Made by a program: the position numbers and the translations under genes
Shown here: piece after piece, positions 7,454 to 15,943 of the stretch
How positions within the stretch are numbered: position 1 is the stretch's first letter
How the letters are laid out: every line of letters begins with the position of its first letter
Assembly (NCBI GenBank): GCA_965208065.1
Contig: OZ242313.1
Coordinates: 3,224,001-3,288,000, forward strand
Length of the DNA: 64,000 nucleotides
Direction: 5' to 3'
Origin: Bin103 sp002238925
GTDB lineage: Bacteria; Spirochaetota; Spirochaetia; SZUA-6; Bin103
The notes under the pieces: generated by a model
Databases searched by the model: none
The model's input: the letters and a program-made list of their open reading frames with translations, nothing else
What the model was told of the DNA's origin: nothing

Positions 7454-9295
7454 CTATACCGCGGTGACCGGGGCGTCGCCGCGCTGGCGTTGGAACACTT
7501 TCATCAGCTTCGCGAAGAACTGCTTGCGGTCTTCCTCTGTCACCACGGGCGACGAGAACCAGCGCGCCCAACTCAGCGCGTCGGCCAGCTGGCCGAGCGC
7601 CTCGGCCGTGCCGATGCGGCGCAGTTGCTCACCGGCAAACGCCGCCACGTACGGCTCCCGGTCGGTGACCGCACGCGCCAGCGCGGCCGTCGCCGCCGGC
7701 GTGCGCGCGTCAATGCGGATCAACGCCTGCACCGCCACGTTGCGCAACTGGCTGCGCGAAACACCGACCTCGAACAACGGCTCACCACCGTCCTCGCTAT
7801 CCAGCACTGGAATCAGCGCGTCGATAATCGGCGCCGCCGGCGTGCCGATCATGCCGAGCGCGCAGATGGCGTGGAACCGGACCGGAGCGGTGTCGTCGCG
7901 CACCGCCCTGGTCAGGGCATCCACCGCGCCGGAGGCGGCCGGTCCCATCTCGCCGAGGCCGTAGGCGGCACTGGCCCGCACGTGTTCGGCGGGATCGGCC
8001 AGCGCATCCACCAGCGGCGCCACCGCGGGCGCACCCATCGTAGCGAGCGCATCGGCCACGTGGTTGATGTTGAGCACCTCGTTGCGTTCGAAGTATTCGG
8101 CCCCCTCCTGCAGCAGCGGCAGCAGGTGCGCAAAAGCCGCGTCGCCGGCGGCGCCGAGGGAGTACAAGGCGTTCAATCTCACCGGCTCGAAGGCATCGCG
8201 CAGGGCCGCGCACAGCGGTTCGGCCACGGCCTCGGCAACGGCCTTGTCGCGCGCCGCCGCGAAGCCGAGCGCGCTTGCCGCCGCCGCACGTTCCAGGTCG
8301 GTTCCGGATCGCAATGCCGCGAGTTGCCCGGCCACCGAGCCGGGTTCGGCGTGGGCGCCGCGAGCGAAGCGATCGCCGCTGCCGCGCAACCAGTTCCAGA
8401 TCGAGGTCCACACGATCTCGTTGTCGGGAACATCGTCCGGCAGCGCCGGCGCCTGCCAGCCGGCGGCAGTCTCATTCCAGCTTGGCGCGCTCGGGTTGCG
8501 GGTGCGCATGAACACGAACTTGTGGCCATAGCGCATCCGCTCCATCAGGTTGGCGAGCACCGAGTGGCCGACGTCGAAGTGCATGATCGAGACCGTGCCC
8601 ATCGGACACGACAACGGCAGCAACTCGCGGTAGACGTAGCTGTCCGGCAGCAGCAGCGAGCCACCGGCCCCGGACTCGGGAACGGGGATCTTGGAGTCCT
8701 TGTTCGGGTATTGCAGTTCCTTGTCGTGGGTAAGCACGTTGTGGTACTGGGAGCGTGGAATCACCGCGGTCGGTCCCTGTTCCTGCGGGCAGTCCTGGGG
8801 ATAGTAGAAGATAATCGCCCAGCGCGGTACGCGGTGGCGCGGCTTGGCGCCGTTGGCGTGGCCGTCCTTGTGCGGGATCATCGTGAGCCGCGGGCCGGTA
8901 TCGCCAGTCGCGCCGCTGGTGTCGCCGCCGCCGTTGGTTTCGCCGTCGCCATTGGCGCTGCTGCCGCCATCGCTGCCGGCGGGATAATTCGGGTGGCAGT
9001 GCCGGTGCGGGTGCAGCAGATAATCGGGGCCGAGAATGCTGGTCAGCGCACCGACCACTTCCGGGGCCTCCAGCACTTGGCGCAGTTCGGGAATCATCGG
9101 TACGATGTTGTTCTGTGGATTGCGTTCAAAATCCTTGCGCGGATCGCTGGTGCCCGCGAACACGCCCTCGGAGCGGTTATAAATCGCTTCATGGACCGCG
9201 GCGGGCAGGTGGGTCTGCACCTGGACGTAACCATCCACGATGAAGCCACGCATCTGCTCATCGGTTAGCAGGTAGCTGGGATCGATCTTCCTCAT
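7454..9295 (-). CDS. PhyH-type dioxygenase fused to HEAT repeats
   Basis: Protein of 613 residues with two parts. Residues 1 to about 310 are a phytanoyl-CoA dioxygenase-like Fe(II)/2-oxoglutarate domain: iron ligands are the H and D of IPHKDGHAN and a distal His in MHFDVGHSVLA. A Gly/Asp/Ser-rich linker (about residues 108-135, e.g. SANGDGETNGGGDTSGATGD) interrupts the domain just before the HxD motif. Residues about 325-590 are HEAT/PBS-lyase-type repeats, with repeated phrases such as VRLNALYSLGAAGDAAF, VRASAAYGLGEMGPAA and VRFHAICALGMIGTPAA. HEAT solenoids usually bind proteins. I used the ATG at 9295 because the family begins there (RKIDPSYLLTDEQM). Divergent from the dehydrogenase at 9388. 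Substrate unknown; it is one of five PhyH genes in the window. Confidence 0.88.
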   Translation of the reverse strand: MRKIDPSYLLTDEQMRGFIVDGYVQVQTHLPAAVHEAIYNRSEGVFAGTSDPRKDFERNPQNNIVPMIPELRQVLEAPEVVGALTSILGPDYLLHPHRHCHPNYPAGSDGGSSANGDGETNGGGDTSGATGDTGPRLTMIPHKDGHANGAKPRHRVPRWAIIFYYPQDCPQEQGPTAVIPRSQYHNVLTHDKELQYPNKDSKIPVPESGAGGSLLLPDSYVYRELLPLSCPMGTVSIMHFDVGHSVLANLMERMRYGHKFVFMRTRNPSAPSWNETAAGWQAPALPDDVPDNEIVWTSIWNWLRGSGDRFARGAHAEPGSVAGQLAALRSGTDLERAAAASALGFAAARDKAVAEAVAEPLCAALRDAFEPVRLNALYSLGAAGDAAFAHLLPLLQEGAEYFERNEVLNINHVADALATMGAPAVAPLVDALADPAEHVRASAAYGLGEMGPAASGAVDALTRAVRDDTAPVRFHAICALGMIGTPAAPIIDALIPVLDSEDGGEPLFEVGVSRSQLRNVAVQALIRIDARTPAATAALARAVTDREPYVAAFAGEQLRRIGTAEALGQLADALSWARWFSSPVVTEEDRKQFFAKLMKVFQRQRGDAPVTAV

Positions 9296-9387
9296 TGCAG
9301 CACCGAGGATAGCAAAACTCCGGCGGTTGCGGCGACCGGCACCACGCGGCCCGCGCAACCGGCAGCCGGACAACTGGAGAGACCGCC

Positions 9388-10401
9388 ATGGAACAACGAA
9401 TCTACGTTACCCGCCAACTGCGCAATCCGGAGTTCGCCTGCGCCGCCCGCACGGCCGGACTCGAGCAACTCGCCACGCTGGCTCGAGTCGAGGATCAGCC
9501 GGGCGAGCTGACCGCCGAGCACGCCGACGGAGTGGTTGCGGTAATCGCCGACTCGGCGCCATTCCGCGACAGTTTCTACGCCGCGGCGAGCGACCTGCGC
9601 GTGGTGGCGCGCTGGGGGGTCGGATTCGACCAGGTGAACGTGGCCGCGGCCACCCGCCACGGCGTACTGATTACGGTGACCCCCGTGCACATGGACACGG
9701 TGGCCGAGTACACCATCGGGCAGTGGTTTGCGACCATGAAGCGTACCTACACGCTGAACCGCAACGCCCACACCGACGACACGCGCGTGCTGCGCTGCTT
9801 CGACGTGCGCGACTCCACCCTCGGGCTGTACGGCTTCGGGCGCATCGGCCAGGAGGTGGCGCTGCGCGCGCTGCCGCTGCTCGGGCCCGGCGGCCGGCTG
9901 CTGGTGTATGACACCCGTCCCGACATCGAGGAACTGGCGCTGCGCTGCGGGGTGGTGGCGGTGTCGTCGCCCGACGTGCTGTTCCGGGTATGCGATACGG
10001 TTTCGCTGCACGTCTCCGGCGACGCCACCATTGTCGGTTCCGATCTGCTCGCGCAGATGCAGCCGCACGCATCGCTGATCAACCCGTCACGCGGCAACCT
10101 GGTTGACGATGAGGCCGTGCACGCGGCAATCGAGGCCGGCAAGCTGTATCACTACGTGGTCGACGACCCCCTGACCGGGTCGCGCGCCATCCACCACCAC
10201 CATCCACGCGTCATCTCCACCAATCACAGCGCCGGCATTACCGTGGAGTCCTCGGCCCGCCTCGACCAGGCGACCTTCGACCAGGTGAACGCCGCCGCCG
10301 CCGGGCGCCGCCCGGCACACATTCTCAATCCGGAGGCGCTCGACCATCCCAGGGCAACAGGTTGGCTGACCGCCGCCGGCAATCAGGACAAACAGGAGTA
10401 A
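9388..10401 (+). CDS. D-isomer-specific 2-hydroxyacid dehydrogenase
   Basis: NAD(P)-dependent oxidoreductase of 337 residues. The Rossmann signature is LGLYGFGRIGQEVALRALP followed by the acidic residue in LLVYDTRPDIEEL, favouring NAD. The catalytic Arg is in INPSRGNLVDD, and the region NHSAGITVESS carries the catalytic His equivalent. The usual Glu of the family is less clear: the segment reads HYVVDDPLTG. Such enzymes reduce 2-keto acids or oxidise D-2-hydroxy acids, and members near sugar-acid dehydratases often act on keto-acid intermediates. It precedes the fuconate dehydratase by three bases, so the two form an operon. The specific substrate is not determined. Confidence 0.9.
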   Translation: MEQRIYVTRQLRNPEFACAARTAGLEQLATLARVEDQPGELTAEHADGVVAVIADSAPFRDSFYAAASDLRVVARWGVGFDQVNVAAATRHGVLITVTPVHMDTVAEYTIGQWFATMKRTYTLNRNAHTDDTRVLRCFDVRDSTLGLYGFGRIGQEVALRALPLLGPGGRLLVYDTRPDIEELALRCGVVAVSSPDVLFRVCDTVSLHVSGDATIVGSDLLAQMQPHASLINPSRGNLVDDEAVHAAIEAGKLYHYVVDDPLTGSRAIHHHHPRVISTNHSAGITVESSARLDQATFDQVNAAAAGRRPAHILNPEALDHPRATGWLTAAGNQDKQE

Positions 10402-10404
10402 CCG

Positions 10405-11706
10405 ATGATCACCATTACCGGGCTGGACGCCCGCGACATTCGCTTCCCTACCTCGGACAACCTGGACGGTTCCGACGCGGTACACACCGATCCCGACTAC
10501 TCGGCGGCCTACGTGACCCTGGCCACCAGTCAGGCAGGCCTGGAGGGGCACGGCATCACCTTCACCCTCGGGCGCGGCACCGAGATCTGCATTACCGCCA
10601 TCCACTCCCTGCAGCACCTCGTGGTGGGCAGGACAATGGAGGAGATTGCCGCCGACATGGGCGGGTTCTGGCGCACCCTCACCAACGACAGCCAACTGCG
10701 CTGGATCGGCCCGGAGAAAGGGGCAATCCACATGGCCACCGCCGCCATCGTGAACGCGGTGTGGGACCTGTACGCCAAGTGGCAGGGCAAGCCGCTGTGG
10801 CGGCTGCTGGCGGATATGAGTCCGGAGGAGCTGGTGGCGTGCGTGGACTTCCGCTACCTCAGCGAAGCGCTCACCCGCGACGAGGCTCTTGACCTGCTGC
10901 GCCGCCACGCCTCCGGCAAGGCGCAACGCACGGCGGAGTTGCGCGACATCGGTCTGCCCACCTACACCTCTTCAGCGGGCTGGCTCGGATACAGCGAGAG
11001 CAAGGTGCGCGCGCTGTGCCGGGAGTACCGCGCCGCCGGCTGGCGTGCGTTCAAGATGAAGGTGGGCTCGGACGACACGCAGAACGTGGCGCGCGCGGCG
11101 GTGCTGCGCGAGGAGATCGGCCCCGACTGCCACCTCATGATGGACGCCAACCAGGTGTGGGACGTACCCGAGGCAATCGCCCACATGGAGCCGCTTGCGC
11201 GGTTCAACCCGCTGTGGATCGAGGAGCCCACCAATCCCGACGACGCCATCGGACACGGGGCCATTGCCAAGGCGATTGCGCCGATCGGCGTGGCGACCGG
11301 TGAGCACTGCCCCAACCGGGTGGTGTTCAAGCAATTGATGCAGGCGGGCGGCCTCGCCTTCTGCCAGATCGACGCGTGCCGGCTTGGCGGCGTGAACGAG
11401 GTGCTGGCCGTGCTGCTGCTGGCCGCCAAGTTCGGCATCCCGGTGTGCCCGCATGCTGGTGGAGTCGGGCTGTGCGAGTACGTGCAGCACCTGTCGGCGT
11501 TCCACTACGTGGCGGTCGCGCCAACCCTGGACGGGGTGATGATCGAATACTCCGACCACCTGCACGAGCATTTCCTGCATCCGGTGGTGGTGCGCGATGC
11601 CCGCTACGTGCTGCCCGAGGCGCCCGGCTACAGCATTACCATGAAGCCGGACTCGCTCGCCCGCTACGAGTTCCCGTCCGGCGCGGAGTGGGTGGGGCGC
11701 CGTTAG
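10405..11706 (+). CDS. fucD: L-fuconate dehydratase (enolase superfamily)
   Basis: Mandelate-racemase-group enzyme of 433 residues that dehydrates L-fuconate to 2-keto-3-deoxy-L-fuconate. The N-terminal capping domain begins with GLDARDIRFPTSDNLDGSDA, close to the bacterial FucD and human ENOSF1 start. Barrel residues include the KxK base in AFKMKVG, metal ligands in LMMDANQVWD, WIEEPTNPDD and ATGEHCPNR, and the His of CPHAGGVGLCEYVQH. All key residues appear to be present and the length is normal. It follows the 2-hydroxyacid dehydrogenase by three bases and faces a convergent short-chain dehydrogenase at 11725. The neighbourhood supports a non-phosphorylated L-fucose or related sugar-acid degradation route, but no fucose dehydrogenase or lactonase was recognised, so the pathway is incomplete here. 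Confidence 0.92.
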   Translation: MITITGLDARDIRFPTSDNLDGSDAVHTDPDYSAAYVTLATSQAGLEGHGITFTLGRGTEICITAIHSLQHLVVGRTMEEIAADMGGFWRTLTNDSQLRWIGPEKGAIHMATAAIVNAVWDLYAKWQGKPLWRLLADMSPEELVACVDFRYLSEALTRDEALDLLRRHASGKAQRTAELRDIGLPTYTSSAGWLGYSESKVRALCREYRAAGWRAFKMKVGSDDTQNVARAAVLREEIGPDCHLMMDANQVWDVPEAIAHMEPLARFNPLWIEEPTNPDDAIGHGAIAKAIAPIGVATGEHCPNRVVFKQLMQAGGLAFCQIDACRLGGVNEVLAVLLLAAKFGIPVCPHAGGVGLCEYVQHLSAFHYVAVAPTLDGVMIEYSDHLHEHFLHPVVVRDARYVLPEAPGYSITMKPDSLARYEFPSGAEWVGRR

Positions 11707-11724
11707 CGGCGCCGACGCACCGGC

Positions 11725-12468
11725 TCAGCGGGTGAACAGGCTGCCTCGCAGGTAGCGCGCCTCGTCGGAGGCGAGAAAGGCGAACACCGGGGCAATTCCG
11801 TCGGCCGGAACCAGGCTCTGCATCGCCTGCTCGAACTGGGCGCGATCGCCGTCGTGGCTCAGCACCGCGCGCAGTTGCGCCTCCTTCAGGGGCGTCCTCA
11901 CCGATCCCGGGCACACGTCGTGCACGCGGATGCCGTGCGGCGCCAGCCGCTGTGCCAGCACCAGGCCCAGACCGTGCGTCGCTCCCTTGCTCGAACCGTA
12001 GGCAAACGAGGAGCTGCCGCCCGACACCCCGGCACCCGAGCTGCACAGCACGATTGCCCCGTCACCCGCGGCAATCATCGGCTCCGCCACCTGCTTGACC
12101 ACCAGGTAGGATCCTTTCAGGTTGACGTCGATCACCTCGTCCCAGACCGCGTCCGAGAACGCCGGCAACTCCACGGCGGCGCCCTGCAGGATGCCGGCCA
12201 GGTGCAGCAGCACGTCGACGCCGCCGCCAAGCCAGTCCAGCGCCGCCGTCACTGCCGCCGCGACCTGTCCGGCGTCACGCACGTCGGCATGCCAGTAGCG
12301 GGCACTGCCGCCCGAACGGCAGATCTCGTCGACGATCGACCGGCCATCGCCGTCGTTGATGTCCAGCGCCGCCACCCGCGCGCCCTGCGCCGCCGTCAGC
12401 CGCGCGGTGGCGCGGCCGATTCCGGTGGCCGCGCCGGTTACGATGATCCTCTTGTTCGCCAGACGCAC
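11725..12468 (-). CDS. Short-chain dehydrogenase/reductase lacking the usual C-terminus
   Basis: Classical SDR of 247 residues. Cofactor motif VTGAATGIGRAT, the acidic residue in VAALDINDGDG (NAD preference), NAG-equivalent HLAGILQG, catalytic Ser in LCSSGAGVSGG, and YGSSKGA with the catalytic Tyr and Lys. I chose the GTG at 12468 because AAAGGGG lies five bases upstream. Most relatives end in a VDGG-type tail after the ARYLRGSLFT segment; here the protein stops at SLFTR, so about ten residues of the C-terminal tail seem to be missing. It may still be active since the tail mainly closes over the substrate or packs the tetramer. Convergent to fucD, and could act on a keto-deoxy sugar acid, but that is inference. 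Confidence 0.85.
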   Translation of the reverse strand: MRLANKRIIVTGAATGIGRATARLTAAQGARVAALDINDGDGRSIVDEICRSGGSARYWHADVRDAGQVAAAVTAALDWLGGGVDVLLHLAGILQGAAVELPAFSDAVWDEVIDVNLKGSYLVVKQVAEPMIAAGDGAIVLCSSGAGVSGGSSSFAYGSSKGATHGLGLVLAQRLAPHGIRVHDVCPGSVRTPLKEAQLRAVLSHDGDRAQFEQAMQSLVPADGIAPVFAFLASDEARYLRGSLFTR

Positions 12469-12547
12469 GGATACCCCTTTACCACGATTGCACCGCGCCC
12501 AACCACCCCGCCACCCCGCCGTCCGGTGCGTATTGTAGAATGGCACC

Positions 12548-13477
12548 ATGCGCATCGGGTTGTTCCTGATCCTGCCGCAGCCTCCGGGTACGACGCAGCA
12601 GCACGTGTTCGAAGCCGCGCTCGATGACGCGCTCACCGCGGAGCGGCTGGGGTTCGACAGTGTCTGGGTCACCGAACATCACGGCTCGGGTTACGGACTC
12701 AGTGCCGCACCATCCGTAGTCGCCGCCGCCATCGCCGCCCGCACCACGCGCGTGGCCATCGGCTACGCGGTCAACGTCACGCCGCTGCACCTGCCGGTCC
12801 GGCTCGCGGAAGAGATCGCCACCGTCGACCAGATCTCCGGCGGCCGGGTGATTGCCGGCTTCGGTCCGGGCTACTCGCCGGTCGAGTTCCAGACCATGGG
12901 CGCCGACTTTGCGTCGCGCCACCGCGCCCATTACGACGCGCTCGGCGCGGTGGTCGACCAGTGGCGCACCGGCGGCGGCGTACGCCCGCGGCAGACCCCA
13001 CATCCGGCGATCGCGGTAACGGCAGCCGGTGCGGAGGCCGCGTTGTGGGCCGCGCGCCACGGCTACGACCTGCTCACGCTCGGCGACGAGGCGCACACCG
13101 CGCGCCTGCGGCATGCCTACCGCCGCACCGCGGCGCCGGACTCCGGCGGGCGCCGGGCGGGCCGCATCTGCCTGTTGCGCAGCATCTGCGCCGTGCAGCC
13201 GGACACGGCGGGCGCGCCGCGGGAGGTGCGCGACTCGATCCGCTGGACCCTGGCGCACCGCAACCGGATGGTGGAGCAGCCGCCGCCGACCGAGGCGCAG
13301 GTCGACGACTACCTGCGCCAACGGGCGCTGATCGGGCCGCCGACAGCGCTGCGCCGTGACCTGCAGCGCTTGGCGGCCGCCGGTGTCGACGAGTTGCTGT
13401 GCTGGTGCCGGTGGGGCATGCTCGGCGACCGCACGGTGCGCGCCACCATGCAGGCGCTCGCCGCCGGCCCGGCATGA
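12548..13477 (+). CDS. LLM-class flavin-dependent oxidoreductase
   Basis: Bacterial luciferase-like monooxygenase of 309 residues. It starts MRIGLFLILPQPPGTT and carries the typical RLGFDSVWVTEHHGSGYG segment of the first beta-alpha units, then VNVTPLHLPVRLAEEIATVD, GRVIAGFGPGYSPVEFQTMG and RHRAHYDAL. These form the TIM barrel that binds reduced flavin in the F420/FMN family. The specific substrate cannot be predicted. The gene is divergent from the SDR and its stop codon overlaps an ATG (ATGA at 13474) that is in frame with the lipoprotein below. Confident at family level only. Confidence 0.87.
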   Translation: MRIGLFLILPQPPGTTQQHVFEAALDDALTAERLGFDSVWVTEHHGSGYGLSAAPSVVAAAIAARTTRVAIGYAVNVTPLHLPVRLAEEIATVDQISGGRVIAGFGPGYSPVEFQTMGADFASRHRAHYDALGAVVDQWRTGGGVRPRQTPHPAIAVTAAGAEAALWAARHGYDLLTLGDEAHTARLRHAYRRTAAPDSGGRRAGRICLLRSICAVQPDTAGAPREVRDSIRWTLAHRNRMVEQPPPTEAQVDDYLRQRALIGPPTALRRDLQRLAAAGVDELLCWCRWGMLGDRTVRATMQALAAGPA

Positions 13478-13545
13478 AACAAGGCCCGCCGCATTTGCGG
13501 ACGCCACACCTTGCCATCTATCGAACATGGTGCCACCTTATATCC

Positions 13546-14283
13546 GTGCACCGGCCGCCGCTCGCCGTCCTCCTCCGCAGCATCGCCGCCATCGGGATGG
13601 CGCTCTCGCTGTCGACTCTCCTGGCGTGCGACCCGGACAGTTGGCGCCCGCTCACCATGGCGCAGCGCGCCGAGCGCCGCCTCGACTTCGTGGTGCATGC
13701 CGAAGACAGCCAGGTGCTGGTCGATGAATTCGAGGCGTTTCTGCGCGATCCGCAGCCGCCGCCGCCCCAGGATCGCGCGATGACGTGGCGCGACCTGCGC
13801 GTACTGCTGAACTCGTGGCGCGACCCGGCGGCACAGGACACCGACCGCGAATTCCGGCTCGCCCTGCAGCGCGCCGAGGAGAAGGGCGCCGACATGGTAA
13901 TCAAGCCGGTTCGCGGGGATCAGTTCCCGATCAAGGTGCTCTACTTCGGCGACGAGACCTTCTTTCTGCTCGACCAGGTCCAGGAACGCCACATCCTGTT
14001 TCGCTGCCTGCTGCCCGACCGGGAGGTTATTGCCGCCGGCTCGCGCCTGCCGTGGAACCCGCGCATCAACAGTTCCAGTGACGAAGCGGAGACGACCATC
14101 CGCGTGTACGCGTTCTGGGGCTTCGACAGCCCCGACCGCAGCACCAGGATGAACCGGCAGCACCTTGCCGATTGCCTGGCAACGTTCTCCGACGGCAGCC
14201 ACCGCCTGCGCCGCAAGCTCGGCGATGGCGAATTGCAGCGCGTGCAGCAGGTCCACGACCTGTTCTTCCAGGTCGCGCGCTGA
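13546..14283 (+). CDS. Hypothetical lipoprotein
   Basis: Predicted secreted lipoprotein of 245 residues with no recognised domain. Starting at the GTG at 13546 gives a hydrophobic signal (LAVLLRSIAAIGMALSLSTL) ending in the lipobox LLAC, with Cys as mature residue 1. A coupled ATG at 13474, overlapping the previous stop, is an alternative start but puts a long polar leader before the signal. The mature part is polar and probably globular, with segments such as RLDFVVHAEDSQVLVDEFEA, FPIKVLYFGDETFFLLDQVQ and ETTIRVYAFWGFDSP. Two Cys remain in the mature chain. The sequence is not repetitive. Function unknown. Confidence 0.68.
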   Translation: MHRPPLAVLLRSIAAIGMALSLSTLLACDPDSWRPLTMAQRAERRLDFVVHAEDSQVLVDEFEAFLRDPQPPPPQDRAMTWRDLRVLLNSWRDPAAQDTDREFRLALQRAEEKGADMVIKPVRGDQFPIKVLYFGDETFFLLDQVQERHILFRCLLPDREVIAAGSRLPWNPRINSSSDEAETTIRVYAFWGFDSPDRSTRMNRQHLADCLATFSDGSHRLRRKLGDGELQRVQQVHDLFFQVAR

Positions 14284-14292
14284 CCCGATCGG

Positions 14293-15849
14293 TCAGCCCA
14301 TCAGCTCCGCTATCCGCTCGCCGATCGCCATGCAGGTGTAGTTGGTGTTGGCGCGCACACAGTCGGGCATGATGGACGCATCGGCCACGCGCAGCCCCGG
14401 CACGCCGTACACCCGGCCGTCGGGATCGACCACCGCCGCCGGGTTGTCCGCGGCGCCCATCCGGCAGGTCGAAGAGCTGTGGTGGCTGGTCGCCACGGTC
14501 CGCAGCAGCCAGTCGTCGAGGGCGGCATCGCTGCGCAGGTCGGCGTCGGTCGGGCTGAGGCGCTGCGCGGCCAGCGCGCGGAAGCCGGCATGGTCGAGCA
14601 GTTCGACGGCCATGTGCACGCCTTCGCGCAGCCGTTCGCGGTCGCTCGCCTCGGCGAGATAATTGTAGTCCAACACCGGCAGTACGGCGGGATCTCCCGA
14701 TCGCAGGCGGACGCTGCCGCGGCCGGCCGCCAGGTAGAGTTGCGGCACCACGGCAAAGCCCACCGGTTGCGAGGCAGCGGGCCGGTAGTAGCCTTCCGCG
14801 GTGGCAAAGCCGGCGATGATCGTGAGCATGTCGTTGCGCAGCGGCGAGCCGGCCGCGGTGTAGCTCAGGCCGACCTGAATGCGCGGCTCGGTGCCCGATT
14901 GCGGATGTGCCGCGCCGGTGCGCACCACGACGCTGACCTGCGGGTGGTCGCGCAGGTTGGCTCCCACTCCCGGCAGATCGTGCACCGGATGCACGCCCGC
15001 GGCGCGCAACTCGCCGGCGGGTCCGATGCCGGAGCGCAGCAGCAGGTGGGGGGTGCCGATCGCTCCGCCGCACAGCACCGTCTCGGCGCCGAGGATGCGT
15101 TCACCGCCCGCTTCGACGCCGATCACCCTGCTTCGGTCGAACAGCAATCGATCCACGCGGCATTCCGCGCGTATGGTCAGGTTGGGCCGCCCGCGCGCCG
15201 GTGCGAGATAGCCGAGTGCGGCGCTCCAGCGGATGCCGCCGGGATTGTTCATCGGCAGCGGCCCCACCCCGGCCGCGTGCGGCGCGTTGTGGTCCGGGCA
15301 CTCGGCATGGCCGGCCGCCCGGCAGGCGTCCCGGAACGCGCGCTGATCCGGCAGCAGTTCCGCGTCGGTGAAGCGGCGCACCGGAATCGGCCCGTCCCGG
15401 CCGTGGTAGGAGTCGGCATAGTCGCGGTCGGCCTCCACGCGGCGCAGGCTTGGCAGCAGTTCCCGGAAGCTCCACCCCGGGCAGCCGTCGGCGGCCCACG
15501 CGTCGTAGTCCTCCGGCACGCCGCGCAGGAAGATCTGCGCATTGATGGCGCTCGACCCGCCGACCACCTTGCCGCGCGGCACGAACATGGCCGGCTGGCG
15601 GCTCGTGGCACGGGCGCGGTACCCCCAACCGAACGCGGTGTCCAAACCGAACGCGCGCGCCCACAGGTCGCGGTCGCGGCCGTAGCCGTAGCGGATCTCG
15701 TCCGGGAGCTGCCCGTCCGGGAAGTCGGGCCCCGCCTCCAGGAGCAGCACGCGGCGACTGCGATTTTCGCTGAGCCGCGCCGCGAGCACCGCGCCGGACG
15801 CCCCGGCACCGACGATGATCAGGTCGTGGTACGCCCTGTCCTGCGACAC
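14293..15849 (-). CDS. GMC-family flavin oxidoreductase (choline dehydrogenase-like)
   Basis: FAD-dependent alcohol oxidoreductase of 518 residues. The FAD-binding GxGxxG is IIVGAGASGAVLAARLSE with the ribose-binding Glu in LLLEAGPDFP. GMC signature 1 is RGKVVGGSSAINAQIFLRG, signature 2 is CGGAIGTPHLLLRSGIGPAG, and the C-terminal catalytic His is in HHSSSTCRMGAADNP with the second His/Asn region ANTNYTCMAIGERIAEL. The length is normal. GMC enzymes oxidise alcohols, sugars or choline; sequence alone does not decide here, and no betaine aldehyde dehydrogenase is adjacent. The gene is convergent with the lipoprotein and divergent from the isopropylmalate-dehydrogenase-like gene. Confidence 0.92.
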   Translation of the reverse strand: MSQDRAYHDLIIVGAGASGAVLAARLSENRSRRVLLLEAGPDFPDGQLPDEIRYGYGRDRDLWARAFGLDTAFGWGYRARATSRQPAMFVPRGKVVGGSSAINAQIFLRGVPEDYDAWAADGCPGWSFRELLPSLRRVEADRDYADSYHGRDGPIPVRRFTDAELLPDQRAFRDACRAAGHAECPDHNAPHAAGVGPLPMNNPGGIRWSAALGYLAPARGRPNLTIRAECRVDRLLFDRSRVIGVEAGGERILGAETVLCGGAIGTPHLLLRSGIGPAGELRAAGVHPVHDLPGVGANLRDHPQVSVVVRTGAAHPQSGTEPRIQVGLSYTAAGSPLRNDMLTIIAGFATAEGYYRPAASQPVGFAVVPQLYLAAGRGSVRLRSGDPAVLPVLDYNYLAEASDRERLREGVHMAVELLDHAGFRALAAQRLSPTDADLRSDAALDDWLLRTVATSHHSSSTCRMGAADNPAAVVDPDGRVYGVPGLRVADASIMPDCVRANTNYTCMAIGERIAELMG

Positions 15850-15943
15850 GATCCAAACGATACACCCCGCGCCCCTGTTGCGCCATGTCCACCCGGCCGA
15901 TCATTGAAGCAGCCACTACTCAACAACGGAGCACATCAGAGCT

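Noticed and set aside
13399..13545. Longer N-terminus for the hypothetical lipoprotein from 13399 or 13474
   Set aside because: The extension is polar and antisense-like, and the signal peptide with lipobox starts cleanly at the GTG at 13546. The 13474 ATG remains a weak alternative.
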